DNA of 64,000 nucleotides, from assembly GCA_963702535.1 (NCBI GenBank), contig CAVPDG010000025.1, forward strand, positions 186,001-250,000, given 5' to 3'. Numbering within the stretch: the first letter of the stretch is position 1; the number at the start of each line of letters is the position of its first letter. The translations under genes were made by a program, and so were the position numbers. This document shows positions 18,818-27,764 of this stretch, piece by piece. The notes under the pieces were generated by a model that was given only the letters and a program-made list of their open reading frames with translations, was not told the origin of the DNA and did no database searches. This DNA is from CAVPDG01 sp963702535. Its GTDB lineage: Bacteria; Chloroflexota; Anaerolineae; Anaerolineales; UBA4823.

Positions 18818-20507
18818 TTAAGCCTTGGGAACCTGATAATCGCTTTTCAAGCCCACCGTCCGGTTGAAAACCAGTCGCCCAGCTTCCGAATCCGGATCGA
18901 CGCAGAAATATCCCTGCCGCTCGAACTGGTAGCGGCTCTCCACCGGCGCATTTGCCAGCCCCGGCTCCACGTAGCAGCCTTCCAGCACCTCCAGCGAGTT
19001 CGGGTTCAGGTTGGAGAGGAAGTCCTGCCCTTCCTCGGCGTCGTTGGGGTTCTCGTTCAGGAACAGCCGCTCGTACAGCCGCACCGTGGCGGGGATGGCA
19101 TGCCGCGCAGACAGCCAGTGCAGCGTGGCTTTCACCTTGCGCCCGTCGGGGGCGTCGCCGCCGCGCGTCGCCGGGTCGTAGGTGCAGTGGATCTCGATGA
19201 TCTCGCCTGTTTGTCCATCCCTCACCACGCCCGTGCAGGTGATGAAGTAGGCGTAGCGCAGGCGCACCTCCCTGCCGGGCGACAGGCGGTAGTACTTGGG
19301 CGGCGGGATCTCGCGGAAATCGTCCTGCTCGATGTACAGCACCCTGGAGAAGGGCAGCTTGCGCTTCCCCATCGAGGCGTCTTCGGGGTTGTTCACCGCC
19401 TCCACCTCCTCCACCAGGTCATCCGGGTAATTGTCGATCACCACCTTCAGCGGGCGCAGCACTGCCATCTTGCGCGGGGCGCGCAGGTTCAAGTCCTGGC
19501 GCACGCAGTACTCCAGCAGATTGATGTCCACGACGCTGTCGTTGCGCGCCACGCCGATCCGCTCGCAGAAATCGCGGATCGCTTCCGGTGTGTAGCCGCG
19601 CCGGCGCACCCCTGAGAGGGTCGGCATGCGCGGGTCGTTCCAGCCCGCCACGTGCCCCTCCTGCACCAGCCGCAGCAGCTTGCGCTTGCTCAGCACCGTG
19701 TAGGTCAGGTTGAGGCGGGCGAACTCGATCTGCTGTGAGTGGTAGATCTCCAGCTCATCCAGGAACCAGTCGTACAGCGGGCGGTGGTCCTGGAACTCCA
19801 GCGTGCAGATCGAATGCGTGATCTTCTCGATCGAGTCGCACTGCCCGTGGGCGAAATCGTACATCGGGTAGATGCACCAGGCTGTCTCCCGTACGGTGGT
19901 GGCTCTCGAACAGGATGCGGTACAGCACCGGGTCGCGCAGGTTCAGGTTGCCGGAGGCCATATCGATCTTTGCCCGCAGCACGCGCGAGCCTTCCGGGAA
20001 CTCGCCTTTGCGCATGCGCTCGAAGAGATCCAGGTTCTCCGCCACCGGTCGATTCCGGTAAGGGCTTTCCTTGCCGGGCTGCGTCAGCGTGCCGCGGTAC
20101 TCGCGGATCTGCTCGGCGCTCAGGTCATCCACGTACGCTTTGCCCTTCTGGATCAGCTTGAGCGCATACTCGTAGAGCGTCTGGAAGTAGTCCGAGGCGT
20201 AGAACTCCCGCTCTTCCCAGTCGAAGCCCAGCCAGCGTACATCCTGCTTGATCAATTCGACGTACTCCACCTCCTCTTTCGTTGGGTTGGTATCGTCGAA
20301 GCGCAGGTTGGTCTTCCCGCCGAATTCGCCGGCGATGCCGAAATTCAGGTGGATCGACTTGGCGTGCCCGATGTGCAGGTAGCCGTTGGGCTCCGGTGGG
20401 AAGCGCGTCTGCACCCGCCCGGCGAATTTGCCCGTGCGCAAATCCTCGCGCACGATCTCGCGGATGAAATCGGTCCGTTCAGCGTTCTCTTCAGGGGTGA
20501 TTTCCAT
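18818..20507 (-). CDS. glnS: Glutaminyl-tRNA synthetase, one frameshift
   Basis: Start ATG 20507; the N-terminal piece has FPPEPNGYLHIGHAKSIHLN with the HIGH motif and RFDDTNPTKEE. Near 19885 an extra base shifts the frame after FESHHRTGDS. The other frame continues as YDFAHGQCDSIEKITHS with the KMSKS counterpart LSKRKLL and the C-terminal anticodon-binding beta-barrels, ending at 18818, for about 560 residues in all. It charges tRNA-Gln directly. A tRNA-Gln gene lies divergently 242 bases away. The family is common in Proteobacteria and patchy elsewhere, so transfer in the past is possible. Confidence 0.95.
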
Positions 20508-20623
20508 AATAAATCCCTTTCTCCGGTATCAAGCTATTTTAACCAATTTTCCCCCACTCAAGCGACCACTTTCTGCGGTTGACTGGAGGAAATTTGACAC
20601 TCAAAGGTAGTTACGTGATAATT

Positions 20624-20697
20624 CCGGTTTTTGGGGTGTGAGGCGGCTACGCCGCCTCGCACCCCAAAACCGGGTACTTCCACGGCGATTCCCAATG
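20624..20697 (-). repeat. Dispersed intergenic repeat, copy 3 (complete hairpin plus tail)
   Basis: A hairpin with arms 20624-20647 and 20651-20673 (CCGGTTTTTGGGGTGTGAGG and its complement, loop TAC), followed by GTACTTCCACGGCGATTCCC. On the minus strand this is the order seen at 8704-8748 and 13697-13745, but here both arms of the hairpin are present. Confidence 0.8.
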
Positions 20698-20705
20698 AAC
20701 CAAAT

Positions 20706-20734
20706 TTGACGCCTCTCGCCAATCGTGGTAAAAT
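20706..20734 (+). promoter_or_regulatory. tRNA-Gln promoter
   Basis: TTGACG (20706-20711), a 17-base spacer and TAAAAT (20729-20734), with the mature tRNA starting 16 bases later. Confidence 0.75.
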
Positions 20735-20749
20735 CTCGGCGGTGATCAC

Positions 20750-20820
20750 TGGGGGTTCGTCTAGCGGTAGGACAGCGGACTCTGGATCCGTATGCCGAGG
20801 TTCAAATCCTCGACCCCCAG
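20750..20820 (+). tRNA. tRNA-Gln (anticodon CTG)
   Basis: A full cloverleaf can be folded by hand. The acceptor stem TGGGGGT/ACCCCCA pairs 20750-20756 with 20813-20819. The D arm is GTC..GAC, and the anticodon stem GCGGA/TCCGT has loop CTCTGGA, giving anticodon CTG. The T arm is CGAGG-TTCAAAT-CCTCG. The discriminator is G at 20820. CCA is not encoded. It reads CAG, the dominant Gln codon in this GC-rich segment. Confidence 0.95.
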
Positions 20821-20884
20821 CCTGTTGCTCAGGTGCGGCGCACAGCTTGTGCGCCGTTTCCGTTTAATCATTCGAGGTGCCTCT

Positions 20885-21564
20885 ATGCCCTACGAACACC
20901 ATCACCAACCCCTGCTCCCCAGACGCGCCTACCTGCTGCGCCTGCTCTGGGGCACACGCTCCTGGCGGTTGCCATTATCGCCTTTGCATTGTTCATCGGC
21001 GTCGCTGGCTACCACTTCATTGGCGGTCTTGCCTGGATCGACGCGCTGCTCAACGCCGCCATGATCCTGGGCGGCATGGGTCCGGTCGACCCGCTCAAAA
21101 CCGCCCCGGCAAAATTGTTCGCTGCTTTCTACGCCCTCTTCGCCGGGGTGGCGTTCCTCGCCATCGCCGGCGTGCTGATCGCGCCCATCGCTCACCGCTT
21201 CCTGCACCGCCTTCACCTGGAGGTCGAAGATGAGGAAGCGGATGGCGGCAAGCATCCTGAGCGATTTGCCTTTCCACTGAAAATGAGTATTTTTCAGAGG
21301 GGCACAAATGTCCAGGTTCAAAGTGCGATTTTTTGCTACAATATGAGAATTGGATTAATAGGGTTCTATCCGAATATGGATGGCAGAACCGATTTCGTGG
21401 TGTGTGCGGCGAAGCCGCACACACCACAAAATCGGAACCCCTCGAGTTTTCGGACAGGATCTAAGCGAATCCAGACCACATCGCTATCAAGGAGAATGCC
21501 ATGCAAATCGGTAAAGCTTTCACGTACGCCTTCGAGGATGCCAAGTGGGCTTCCAAGCTATTGA
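20885..21564 (+). CDS. Small membrane protein, two-helix ion-channel-like; frameshifted
   Basis: ATG 20885 gives MPYEHHHQPLLPRRAYLLRL; near 20950 the frame shifts and continues as HTLLAVAIIAFALFIGVAGYHFIGGL. A pore-loop-like stretch AAMILGGMGPVDPLKT is followed by a second helix, AAFYALFAGVAFLAIAGVL, and HRFLHRLHLEVEDEE. This layout (helix, re-entrant loop, helix) resembles small two-helix potassium-channel-like proteins, but the loop has GGMGP, not TVGYG. The recognisable protein ends near 21240. The frame then runs open to 21564 through a palindrome and into the next gene, so the true stop is probably masked by another indel. Confidence 0.5.
21389..21435. repeat. 22-base palindromic hairpin related to the dispersed repeat
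   Basis: Arms 21389-21410 and 21414-21435 pair with one mismatch around loop GAA (CCGATTTCGTGGTGTGTGCG and complement). The design (CCGRTTT, a GTGGTGTG block, then a GCGGC tip) parallels the hairpin at 20624-20673. It may act as a terminator or REP-like element. Confidence 0.6.
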
Positions 21565-22187
21565 TCGGCGCCTTGATCTCGGTCGTCCCCATCCTCAACA
21601 TCGCCTGGGGCGGCTACACCTGCGAGATCATCCGCCGGGTCTCCCGGCAGGATCCCGAGCCCTTATCGGGCTGGGATGACCTGGGAACGAAGTTCGTGCA
21701 GGGTCTGGTCCTGGTCGTTGCCGGTTTCATCTATGCCCTGCCGGTTATCATCCTCTCGTTGTTCATGATCCCGTTATTCATCGGCGCAGCTTCGACGGAA
21801 GGCGACCTTTCGAGCATGCTGGCAACCGCCGGCACGGGTATCAGCATCCTGCTGGGCTGTGTGATCTTTCTGTACGCCCTGGCGCTCTCAGTGTTCATGC
21901 CCGCCGTACAGGTCAACTATGCTCGTAAGACCACCTTCGGGTCGTGCTTCGAGATCGGCGCCATCATCCGCCTGGCGACGAGCAACCTGGGCAATTACCT
22001 GCTCGCCTGGCTGGCATACCTGGTTTTTGCCATCATAGCCGGGCTGATCGGCGGCATTCTCGCCAGCATTATCGGGCTCATCCCCTGCATCGGCTGGATC
22101 TTTGCCATCCTCATCACCGCCGTCATCACTCCCCTGATCGGCGTCGTCTACGCCCACCTCTTCGGGCAGATCGGCGCAACAGCATAA
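21501..22187 (+). CDS. DUF4013-family membrane protein
   Basis: 228 residues from ATG 21501 with AAGGAG upstream. The N-terminus IGKAFTYAFEDAKWASKLLIG and the block ILNIAWGGYTCEIIRRVSR are typical of DUF4013, and LSGWDDLGTKFVQGL also fits. Four to five membrane helices follow, with a Gly/Ile-rich C-terminal pair of helices. The function of the family is not known. It is followed 16 bases later by a DinB-like gene. Confidence 0.8.
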   Translation: MQIGKAFTYAFEDAKWASKLLIGALISVVPILNIAWGGYTCEIIRRVSRQDPEPLSGWDDLGTKFVQGLVLVVAGFIYALPVIILSLFMIPLFIGAASTEGDLSSMLATAGTGISILLGCVIFLYALALSVFMPAVQVNYARKTTFGSCFEIGAIIRLATSNLGNYLLAWLAYLVFAIIAGLIGGILASIIGLIPCIGWIFAILITAVITPLIGVVYAHLFGQIGATA

Positions 22188-22203
22188 GCGGGTTTGTAAC
22201 GCC

Positions 22204-22680
22204 ATGGAGTTGGTAGAGTTCCTGGATCACCTCCAGGTCTCCCGAGCTTTTTGGGAGGATCAGTTGGCGCGGGTTCCACCCCATCAGATGACCACGCCGG
22301 GCGTGGTCGGCAAGTGGTCGGTCAAGGACCTGGTGGCGCATATCACCTGGTCGGAGCGTGAGATGGTGGGCGTGCTCGCAGCGCGCGCCCTGGTCGGCTC
22401 CGAGCTGTGGAGCCTGACCAACGACGAGCGCAACGAGATCGTCTACCAGCAGAACCGCGACCGCCCCCTGGACGAGGTGCTGGCGGAGGCAAAAGCCGTC
22501 TACGCCCGCCTCCTCGCCCTGGTCTCCGGCATGAGCGCGGCTGAGCTCAACGATCCCGGTCAGTTCGCGGATATGCCCGCCGATTGGCTGCCCTGGCGGG
22601 TGATTGCCGGCAACACCTATATCCACTACCGGGAGCACGCCCAGAATTTGCAAGCCTGGCTGGATGCACAGGCAGCATAA
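22204..22680 (+). CDS. DinB/ClbS-like four-helix protein
   Basis: 158 residues. The sequence fits the DinB superfamily fold: an N-terminal helix with FWEDQLARVPPHQM, GKWSVKDLVAHITWSE with the first metal-ligand-type His, and the C-terminal IHYREHAQNL with two more His. In this superfamily (DinB, ClbS/DfsB, mycothiol- or bacillithiol-dependent enzymes) three His bind a metal. The substrate here cannot be told. It may share a transcript with the DUF4013 gene. Confidence 0.75.
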   Translation: MELVEFLDHLQVSRAFWEDQLARVPPHQMTTPGVVGKWSVKDLVAHITWSEREMVGVLAARALVGSELWSLTNDERNEIVYQQNRDRPLDEVLAEAKAVYARLLALVSGMSAAELNDPGQFADMPADWLPWRVIAGNTYIHYREHAQNLQAWLDAQAA

Positions 22681-22687
22681 CCACTTC

Positions 22688-22719
22688 GAGGCGCCAGGAA
22701 GTTGATTTCCTGGCGCCTC
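22688..22719 (+). terminator. 13-bp perfect hairpin after the DinB-like gene
   Basis: GAGGCGCCAGGAA (22688-22700) pairs perfectly with 22707-22719 around loop GTTGAT. There is no T run, so termination efficiency is uncertain. A TATAAT at 22736-22741 follows and may be the -10 of the next gene. Confidence 0.55.
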
Positions 22720-22832
22720 CCATGCTGACCTGTACTATAATTAGAAGGAGACCACCCCAAACCAACATCCCGGGCGAGCACACCGGTTCGCCCACCAGAC
22801 ATATCGATTTTCAATACAAGAGGAGGACAGAA

Positions 22833-23237
22833 ATGGCTACACTGGAAAGCATCGAGGGCATCGGCGCAACCTACGCCCAGAAGCTTAGGGCGGTGGGCGT
22901 CACCACTGTGGCGGACTTGCTGGAGAAAGGCGCCACACCCAAAGGGCGGCAGGAGATCGCCGAAAATTCCGGCATCAGTGAGAAGCTGGTCCTGGAATGG
23001 GTCAACCGCGCCGACCTGTTCCGCATCAAGGGCGTCGGCGAGGAGTATTCCGACCTGCTCGAAGCCGCCGGCGTCGATACGGTGGTCGAGCTGGCGCAGC
23101 GCAAAGCGGAGAACCTGTACCAGAAGATGGTCGCCACCAACGCCGAGAAGAAGCTGGTGCGCAAGCTCCCCACCCAGGCGCAGGTCGCCGGCTGGATCGC
23201 CCAAGCCAAAGAACTGCCCCGCGTGGTTTCCGATTAA
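22833..23237 (+). CDS. Helix-hairpin-helix protein (DUF4332-like)
   Basis: 134 residues from ATG 22833 with a strong AGGAGGA site. Two tandem helix-hairpin-helix units are visible: ESIEGIGATYAQKLRAVGV then LFRIKGVGEEYSDLLEAAGV. They are separated by TVADLLEKGATPKGRQEIAE, and the protein ends TNAEKKLVRKLPTQAQVAGW. The pattern is that of DUF4332 proteins, which are predicted to bind nucleic acid through HhH motifs. It appears monocistronic: an upstream hairpin and downstream terminator frame it. Confidence 0.85.
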   Translation: MATLESIEGIGATYAQKLRAVGVTTVADLLEKGATPKGRQEIAENSGISEKLVLEWVNRADLFRIKGVGEEYSDLLEAAGVDTVVELAQRKAENLYQKMVATNAEKKLVRKLPTQAQVAGWIAQAKELPRVVSD

Positions 23238-23281
23238 CCCCAACCAAAACGCTTACATCTATTAGCCGAACAACCTCAAAG

Positions 23282-23327
23282 AACCAGGGTGAAGTGTGGC
23301 TTTGTCCACGCTTCACCCTGGTTTTGT
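23282..23327 (+). terminator. Rho-independent terminator
   Basis: An 18-base stem with one mismatch (23282-23299 with 23306-23323) followed by TTTTG, just after the HhH gene. Confidence 0.85.
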
Positions 23328-23530
23328 CAGGTCGCTCACGCTTTAAAGAAATGAACTTTTAAGGTAAACATCCTTGCTTTTCCGGCGTTTTTCCAGTATC
23401 CTATAGATAATATTTCAGCTTGCAGCAGGTACTCGCCCAACACACCCGCCCCTGTGTGTAACCTGGCTGCTTTATCTCATCAGCCCTCAAACGCTTTTTG
23501 CAGAGCGAGCCTGCTGGCATAACCGCACAC

Positions 23531-25895
23531 ATGCCGGATATGTCCGTGCCGTTTCGGTTATTTTCCTTGCTATGCTTGCTGGCGCTCCTGTCCCTGCTGG
23601 GGGCAGGCGCCGCCGCTGGCGCCTCTCCGCTCGCCCCGGATACCGATACGATTTGGCAGCAGGTACTGACAGCCAGCTACCCCAAGCCGCGCTACATCCA
23701 TGGCATGGCGTACGATAGCGCCCGGCATCTCACGCTGCTCTTTGGCGGCGATGGCACCGGGCGCGAGCGCCTGGATGACACCTGGGAGTATAACGGTCAC
23801 GACTGGGCGCAGATCCAGCCCGCCCAGTCGCCGCCCGGCAGGGTGAACATCCAGGGCGCCATGCTCTTCGACAGCGGGCGCAACCGCACCGTCTTGTTCG
23901 GTGGGCTGTCCGCCGCCGGTTACCTTGGCGACACCTGGGAGTACAACGGCACGAACTGGACGCAGCGCTCGCCCGCCGTCTCCCCGCCCGCCCGCGACTC
24001 GCACGCCATGGTCTACGATCCCGTGCGCCACGTCACCGTGCTCTTCGGCGGCTATTCCGGCAATCCATCCAACCTCTACCTCAACGACACCTGGGAATAT
24101 AACGGCACCAACTGGACGCAGGTGAACACCCCGCAATCCCCGCCGGGGCGCAACCACCATGCCATGGTTTACGATAGCCAGCGCCGCGTGGTGGTGCTCT
24201 TCGGCGGGCGCAGCGCCGCCGACCCCCAGCTCGATGACACCTGGGAATATAATGGCCTCACCTGGACGCAGGTCAACACACCCCAGGCGCCCGCCGGGCG
24301 GGAGAACCATGCCATGGCGTACGACAGCCAGCGCCACATCACCGTTTTGTTCGGCGGCACAAGCAACGGCAGCGACCCGCTGGGCGATACCTGGGAATAC
24401 GACGGCGCCAACTGGATCCCCGCCAGCGCCGTCTTCCACCCCTCCGCCCGCTTCTCATTCCCCATGGTCTATGACAGCGCCCGGGACAAGATCCTCCTCT
24501 ACGGAGGCGGCTACGGCGATGGGCGTTTCACCATCCTGGGGGAAACCTGGGAATACGACGAAGACTCCACCGCCTGGAGCGCCATCGTGCAGCATGCCCG
24601 CCAGGATGCCGGCATGCCTTACGACCTGGAGCGCGGCTGCCCTTCGCCCTACACCGGCTGCGGTCTCCCCTTCCACGGCTTCTCCGCTGGCGTTTGCACC
24701 GACATCGTCCAGGATGCTTACCAATACGGCGCCAGCCTGGACCTGCAGCAGGCTTTATCCCAGGATCACCGCCTCAACCCCGGGCGCTACCGTTACGGCG
24801 TCGCCCGCTACGCCGAAGACCTGTATCGCTACTTCAGCTACAACCAGCAGACCTTCCCGCACTCCCAGCCTTACCAGAAGGGCGACGTGGCTTTCTTCGA
24901 TTGGGACGACGACGGTCTCATCGATCACAGCGCCGTGATCAGCCAGGTGGATTTCGACGGTCGCCCGCTGGCGCTGGTCGATGCGCCGGGTTACTCCAAC
25001 GGCAACCTGACCGGCAAAGCGCTTGAAATTGCCTGGTCGAGCGTTTACGCTGATTTTGTCAAAGACCATGCTCGCCTGGGCGCCCCGCCGCTCCAGGAGC
25101 CCATCACCACCACCGCCACGCTGCAGGTATTGCGCATCCGCCTGGATGCCCCGTCTCTCGCCTGGCGCTTGCAGGATGAGAACGGCAGAGGCTTCTCCGA
25201 GACCTACGATGAAGCCTGGTCGCCAGCAACGTCCACGCATTCATCCCCTACATCCCCGGCGCCAGCTACGCCGAGACGCGGCATCATCACCGTCACCCAG
25301 CCCTTGCAGAACGCCGACCTGTACTCCCTCGAGCTGACCGCTGCAGAAAATATCACCTACACCCTGGAGCTAGCCACGCTGCAGAACGGCGCCTACACAC
25401 AGGGCTCGCCCAGGACCCTCACACAGGCGATCGCTGCCGGCGCTACGCAGCGGGTCGAGATCAGTCTGGAGACGCGCCAGGGCGAGATGCGCTTCCAATC
25501 CACCCCATCCGTAAGTCCGGCGCCCCTGGTCGGCGCGCCTGTCCACCTCGAGCTGAGCGCTCCCACGGGCAGTACCGCTCAGCTCTCCTTTGCGGTCAGC
25601 GAGCTGGGCGGCATCCTCTCCCTCAATAACGCCAGCCTCGCTGCCACCGAGCTCAAGAGCCAGATGGGTGGGACGATCAGCCGCCTCCCGCTTATCACTA
25701 TCGCCCGGCGCCTTCAACCTCTCCCCCGGCGCCAGCCAGGACCTCATTTTAGCCATTGATCTGGAGGGTATCCCACCGGCGCTTTACCAGGGTAGCCTGA
25801 AGCTCACCTCGGCGAGCGCCAATCCGCTCACCATCCCCCTCACTGTCATCGTCGAGCCCTACCGGCTCTCCCTGCCCTTGTTGATCCGCAACTAA
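23531..25895 (+). CDS. Secreted kelch-repeat protein with DUF1287-like domain; three frameshifts
   Basis: ATG 23531 starts a signal peptide (VPFRLFSLLCLLALLSLLGA). About residues 35-345 hold six kelch-type repeats, each with a variant of LDDTWEYNGTNWTQ and HAMVYDS..HVTVLFGG, which would form a beta-propeller. A DUF1287/NlpC-like domain follows: AGVCTDIVQDAYQYG with the candidate Cys, and DDDGLIDHSAVISQV with the candidate His. The C-terminus is beta-rich and ends PYRLSLPLLIRN. The frame breaks near 25220 and 25265 (bridged by SNVHAFIPYIPGASYAE) and near 25708; the piece to 25895 completes it. It is probably a surface protein, perhaps acting on peptides or wall material; this is inferred. Confidence 0.75.
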
Positions 25896-25990
25896 TCAGC
25901 TCATGGATGCGGGAAGTACGCGGCTGCGCCGCGAAGGCACCTCGCTCACCTATTTTTGGATATCCTAAATTCGGGAAACATCACGGTAAA

Positions 25991-26563
25991 TCAGCCCGGG
26001 CGGCATGCGATCAGGCTCGCCACGGCTTTCGGGTGGCGTGTTTCGGTTTCCACCCACCCCTCCCGGTAAGCCAGGATGCGCCAGTCGCTGAACGCCGCCT
26101 GCAGCTCGCCGGGCTGTAACAGGTATTGCGGATCGATGTCCGGGCGCATTGCGCCCATCTCCTGGCTCAGCGTCTCGATCACCAGGATGCCGCCCGGTCG
26201 CAGCGCCCGCCGGTAAGCCGCCCACAGGTCGCGTTGCAGGTAGTAGAAGTTCAGGATCACGTCGAAGCGCCCCTCCGGCAGGCTGAAGCGGGTCAGGTCT
26301 GCCGCCACCGCCATCAGCCCAGGCAAGCGGGCTTTTGCCCTGCGCACTGCCACCCAGGAGACATCCATCCCCACCACGCGCAGGCCTCGTTCCAGCAGGA
26401 AGCCTGCATTGCTCCCCAGCCCCATCGCCGCATCCAGCGCCAGTCCCTGGCGCGGCAGGCAATCGGCGTTTTCCACCAGGAAGCGCCGCGGCGGGACGTC
26501 CCGTCGGTAGCGCTCATCCTCCCGGTAGCGTGCATTCCAGCGCTCCGCGTCTCCATCAGGCAT
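25991..26563 (-). CDS. Class I SAM-dependent methyltransferase (TehB-like)
   Basis: 190 residues, starting at ATG 26563 (MPDGDAERWNARYREDERY), preferred over an ATG 51 bases upstream because WNARY is the usual beginning of this family. Motif I is LALDAAMGLGSNAGFLLERG, and VVGMDVSW is motif II. FDVILNFYYLQRDLW and LRPGGILVIETL are the post-I and motif III regions. The substrate is unknown; relatives act on small molecules or oxyanions such as tellurite. Confidence 0.82.
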   Translation of the reverse strand: MPDGDAERWNARYREDERYRRDVPPRRFLVENADCLPRQGLALDAAMGLGSNAGFLLERGLRVVGMDVSWVAVRRAKARLPGLMAVAADLTRFSLPEGRFDVILNFYYLQRDLWAAYRRALRPGGILVIETLSQEMGAMRPDIDPQYLLQPGELQAAFSDWRILAYREGWVETETRHPKAVASLIACRPG

Positions 26564-26664
26564 AGTCAAAAACACCCTCAATAGAGATATCCTACTACGA
26601 AAATCCGCCCCCACAGCACAGAATCCTTGGGGTACGCTCTCCCATTTTCTTCAATTCTAAAACC

Positions 26665-26693
26665 TTGACACTACCCACTGTCTGTACTATAAT
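26665..26693 (+). promoter_or_regulatory. Perfect consensus promoter
   Basis: TTGACA (26665-26670), a 17-base spacer and TATAAT (26688-26693). It is followed by AATTAG...CTAATT, a small inverted repeat at the predicted transcript start. The nearest downstream gene begins 360 bases away. Confidence 0.85.
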
Positions 26694-27057
26694 TAGCACA
26701 TAAGTTCTAATTTCCGACCTTAAGGGGTGCTCTTGGTTCAGAATTTCAGCCTTTTCAGTCCTTCAGTGATTTCAGTCTTTAGCCCCGACAGTCTTCGGGG
26801 TCATGGTCTACGTGGGGATTTCATTGTTCGTCTCAGTCTGGATCGATTGTTGAGTTAGCGTTTCATGGTTTTCATTCGCTCGGTTTCTCTCAGTGTTTTC
26901 AGTGTTATCAGTGACCTCAGTGATTCCCCCCATTCGTTTGCAATCGTTTTTCCAACACAAATTCGAAGAAACAAATCCCTGGTGTCTATCCCGGCACAAA
27001 TCCCTCTCGCCTAAAATCCCTCTTGTGAAATTCGGACAGATTTGCTAAGATTAACCC
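26694..27057 (+). other. AT-rich noncoding stretch with TCAGTG repeats
   Basis: The base composition drops well below that of the neighbours. Short direct repeats TTTCAG, TTTCAGTG and TCAGTGNT occur in two clusters (26740-26780 and 26880-26925) separated by a CCCCGACAGTCTTCGGGG hairpin near 26784-26801. The minus-strand open frame here is made of the repeat (EVTDNTENTERN) and I do not accept it as a gene. It is either a long leader for the SRAP gene or the relic of a repeat element. Confidence 0.5.
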
Positions 27058-27727
27058 ATGTGTGGACGGTTTACCCTCACCGCTGATATCAGCGCCCTGC
27101 AGGAAAGCTTCCCCTGGCTGGGCATCCCCCCGGGGCTGGAGCCGCGCTACAACATCGCCCCCACCCAGCCCGTTGCCGTGGTCCCCAACGACGGCAAGAA
27201 CCGCCTGGACTTCTACACCTGGGGGCTCATCCCCTCCTGGGCGAAGGACCCCAGCATCGGCAGCCGCATGATCAATGCCCGCGCCGAGACCCTCGCCGAG
27301 AAGCCCTCCTTCCGCTCCGCCTTCCGCCGGCGGCGCTGCCTGGTACTCGCCGATGGCTTCTACGAGTGGCGCAGCGACGGCGGCAAGAGCAAGACCCCCA
27401 TGTACATCCGTTTGGAGGATGGCTCGCCCTTCGCCTTTGCTGGCTTGTGGGAGATCTGGAACGCCCCCGATGGCTCGCAGGTGCTCTCCACCGCCATCAT
27501 CACCACCGAGCCTAATCCGCTCCTGGCGAAGATCCACAACCGCATGCCGGTCATCCTGCCTGAGAGGGCTTATCCCCTGTGGCTGCAAGCGGGCGAAGCC
27601 GACCCCAAAGAGCTCTCCGCCCTGCTGGCGCCCTTACCCCGCCGAGGAGATGGTCGCCTACCCCGTCTCCCGGCTGGTCAACAGCCCCGCCAACGACCTG
27701 CCGGCCTGCATCCAGCCGGCTGCCTGA
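27058..27727 (+). CDS. SRAP-domain protein (YedK/HMCES type), one frameshift
   Basis: MCGRFTLTADISALQ places the catalytic Cys2 at the N-terminus. Other active-site features are YNIAPTQPVAVV, WGLIPSWAKD, MINARAET, ADGFYEWRSDGGKS (Glu) and KIHNRMPVIL (His). An extra base near 27640 breaks the frame; the correct end YPAEEMVAYPVSRLVNSPAND runs to 27727, for about 223 residues. SRAP proteins form a thiazolidine cross-link with abasic sites in single-stranded DNA and protect them. No SOS box is visible. Confidence 0.92.
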
Positions 27728-27764
27728 CCGGGGGATTGCTCCCTCTCCATGCTGTACTCCCGCA

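Noticed and set aside
20833..20884. Upstream extension of the small membrane protein from 20833
   Set aside because: The extension starts right after the tRNA and reads as low-quality sequence; the ATG at 20885 in the neighbouring frame gives the better N-terminus.
26808..26999. Small minus-strand open frame rich in NTENTE
   Set aside because: The peptide is a translation of the TCAGTG repeats and has no ribosome site.
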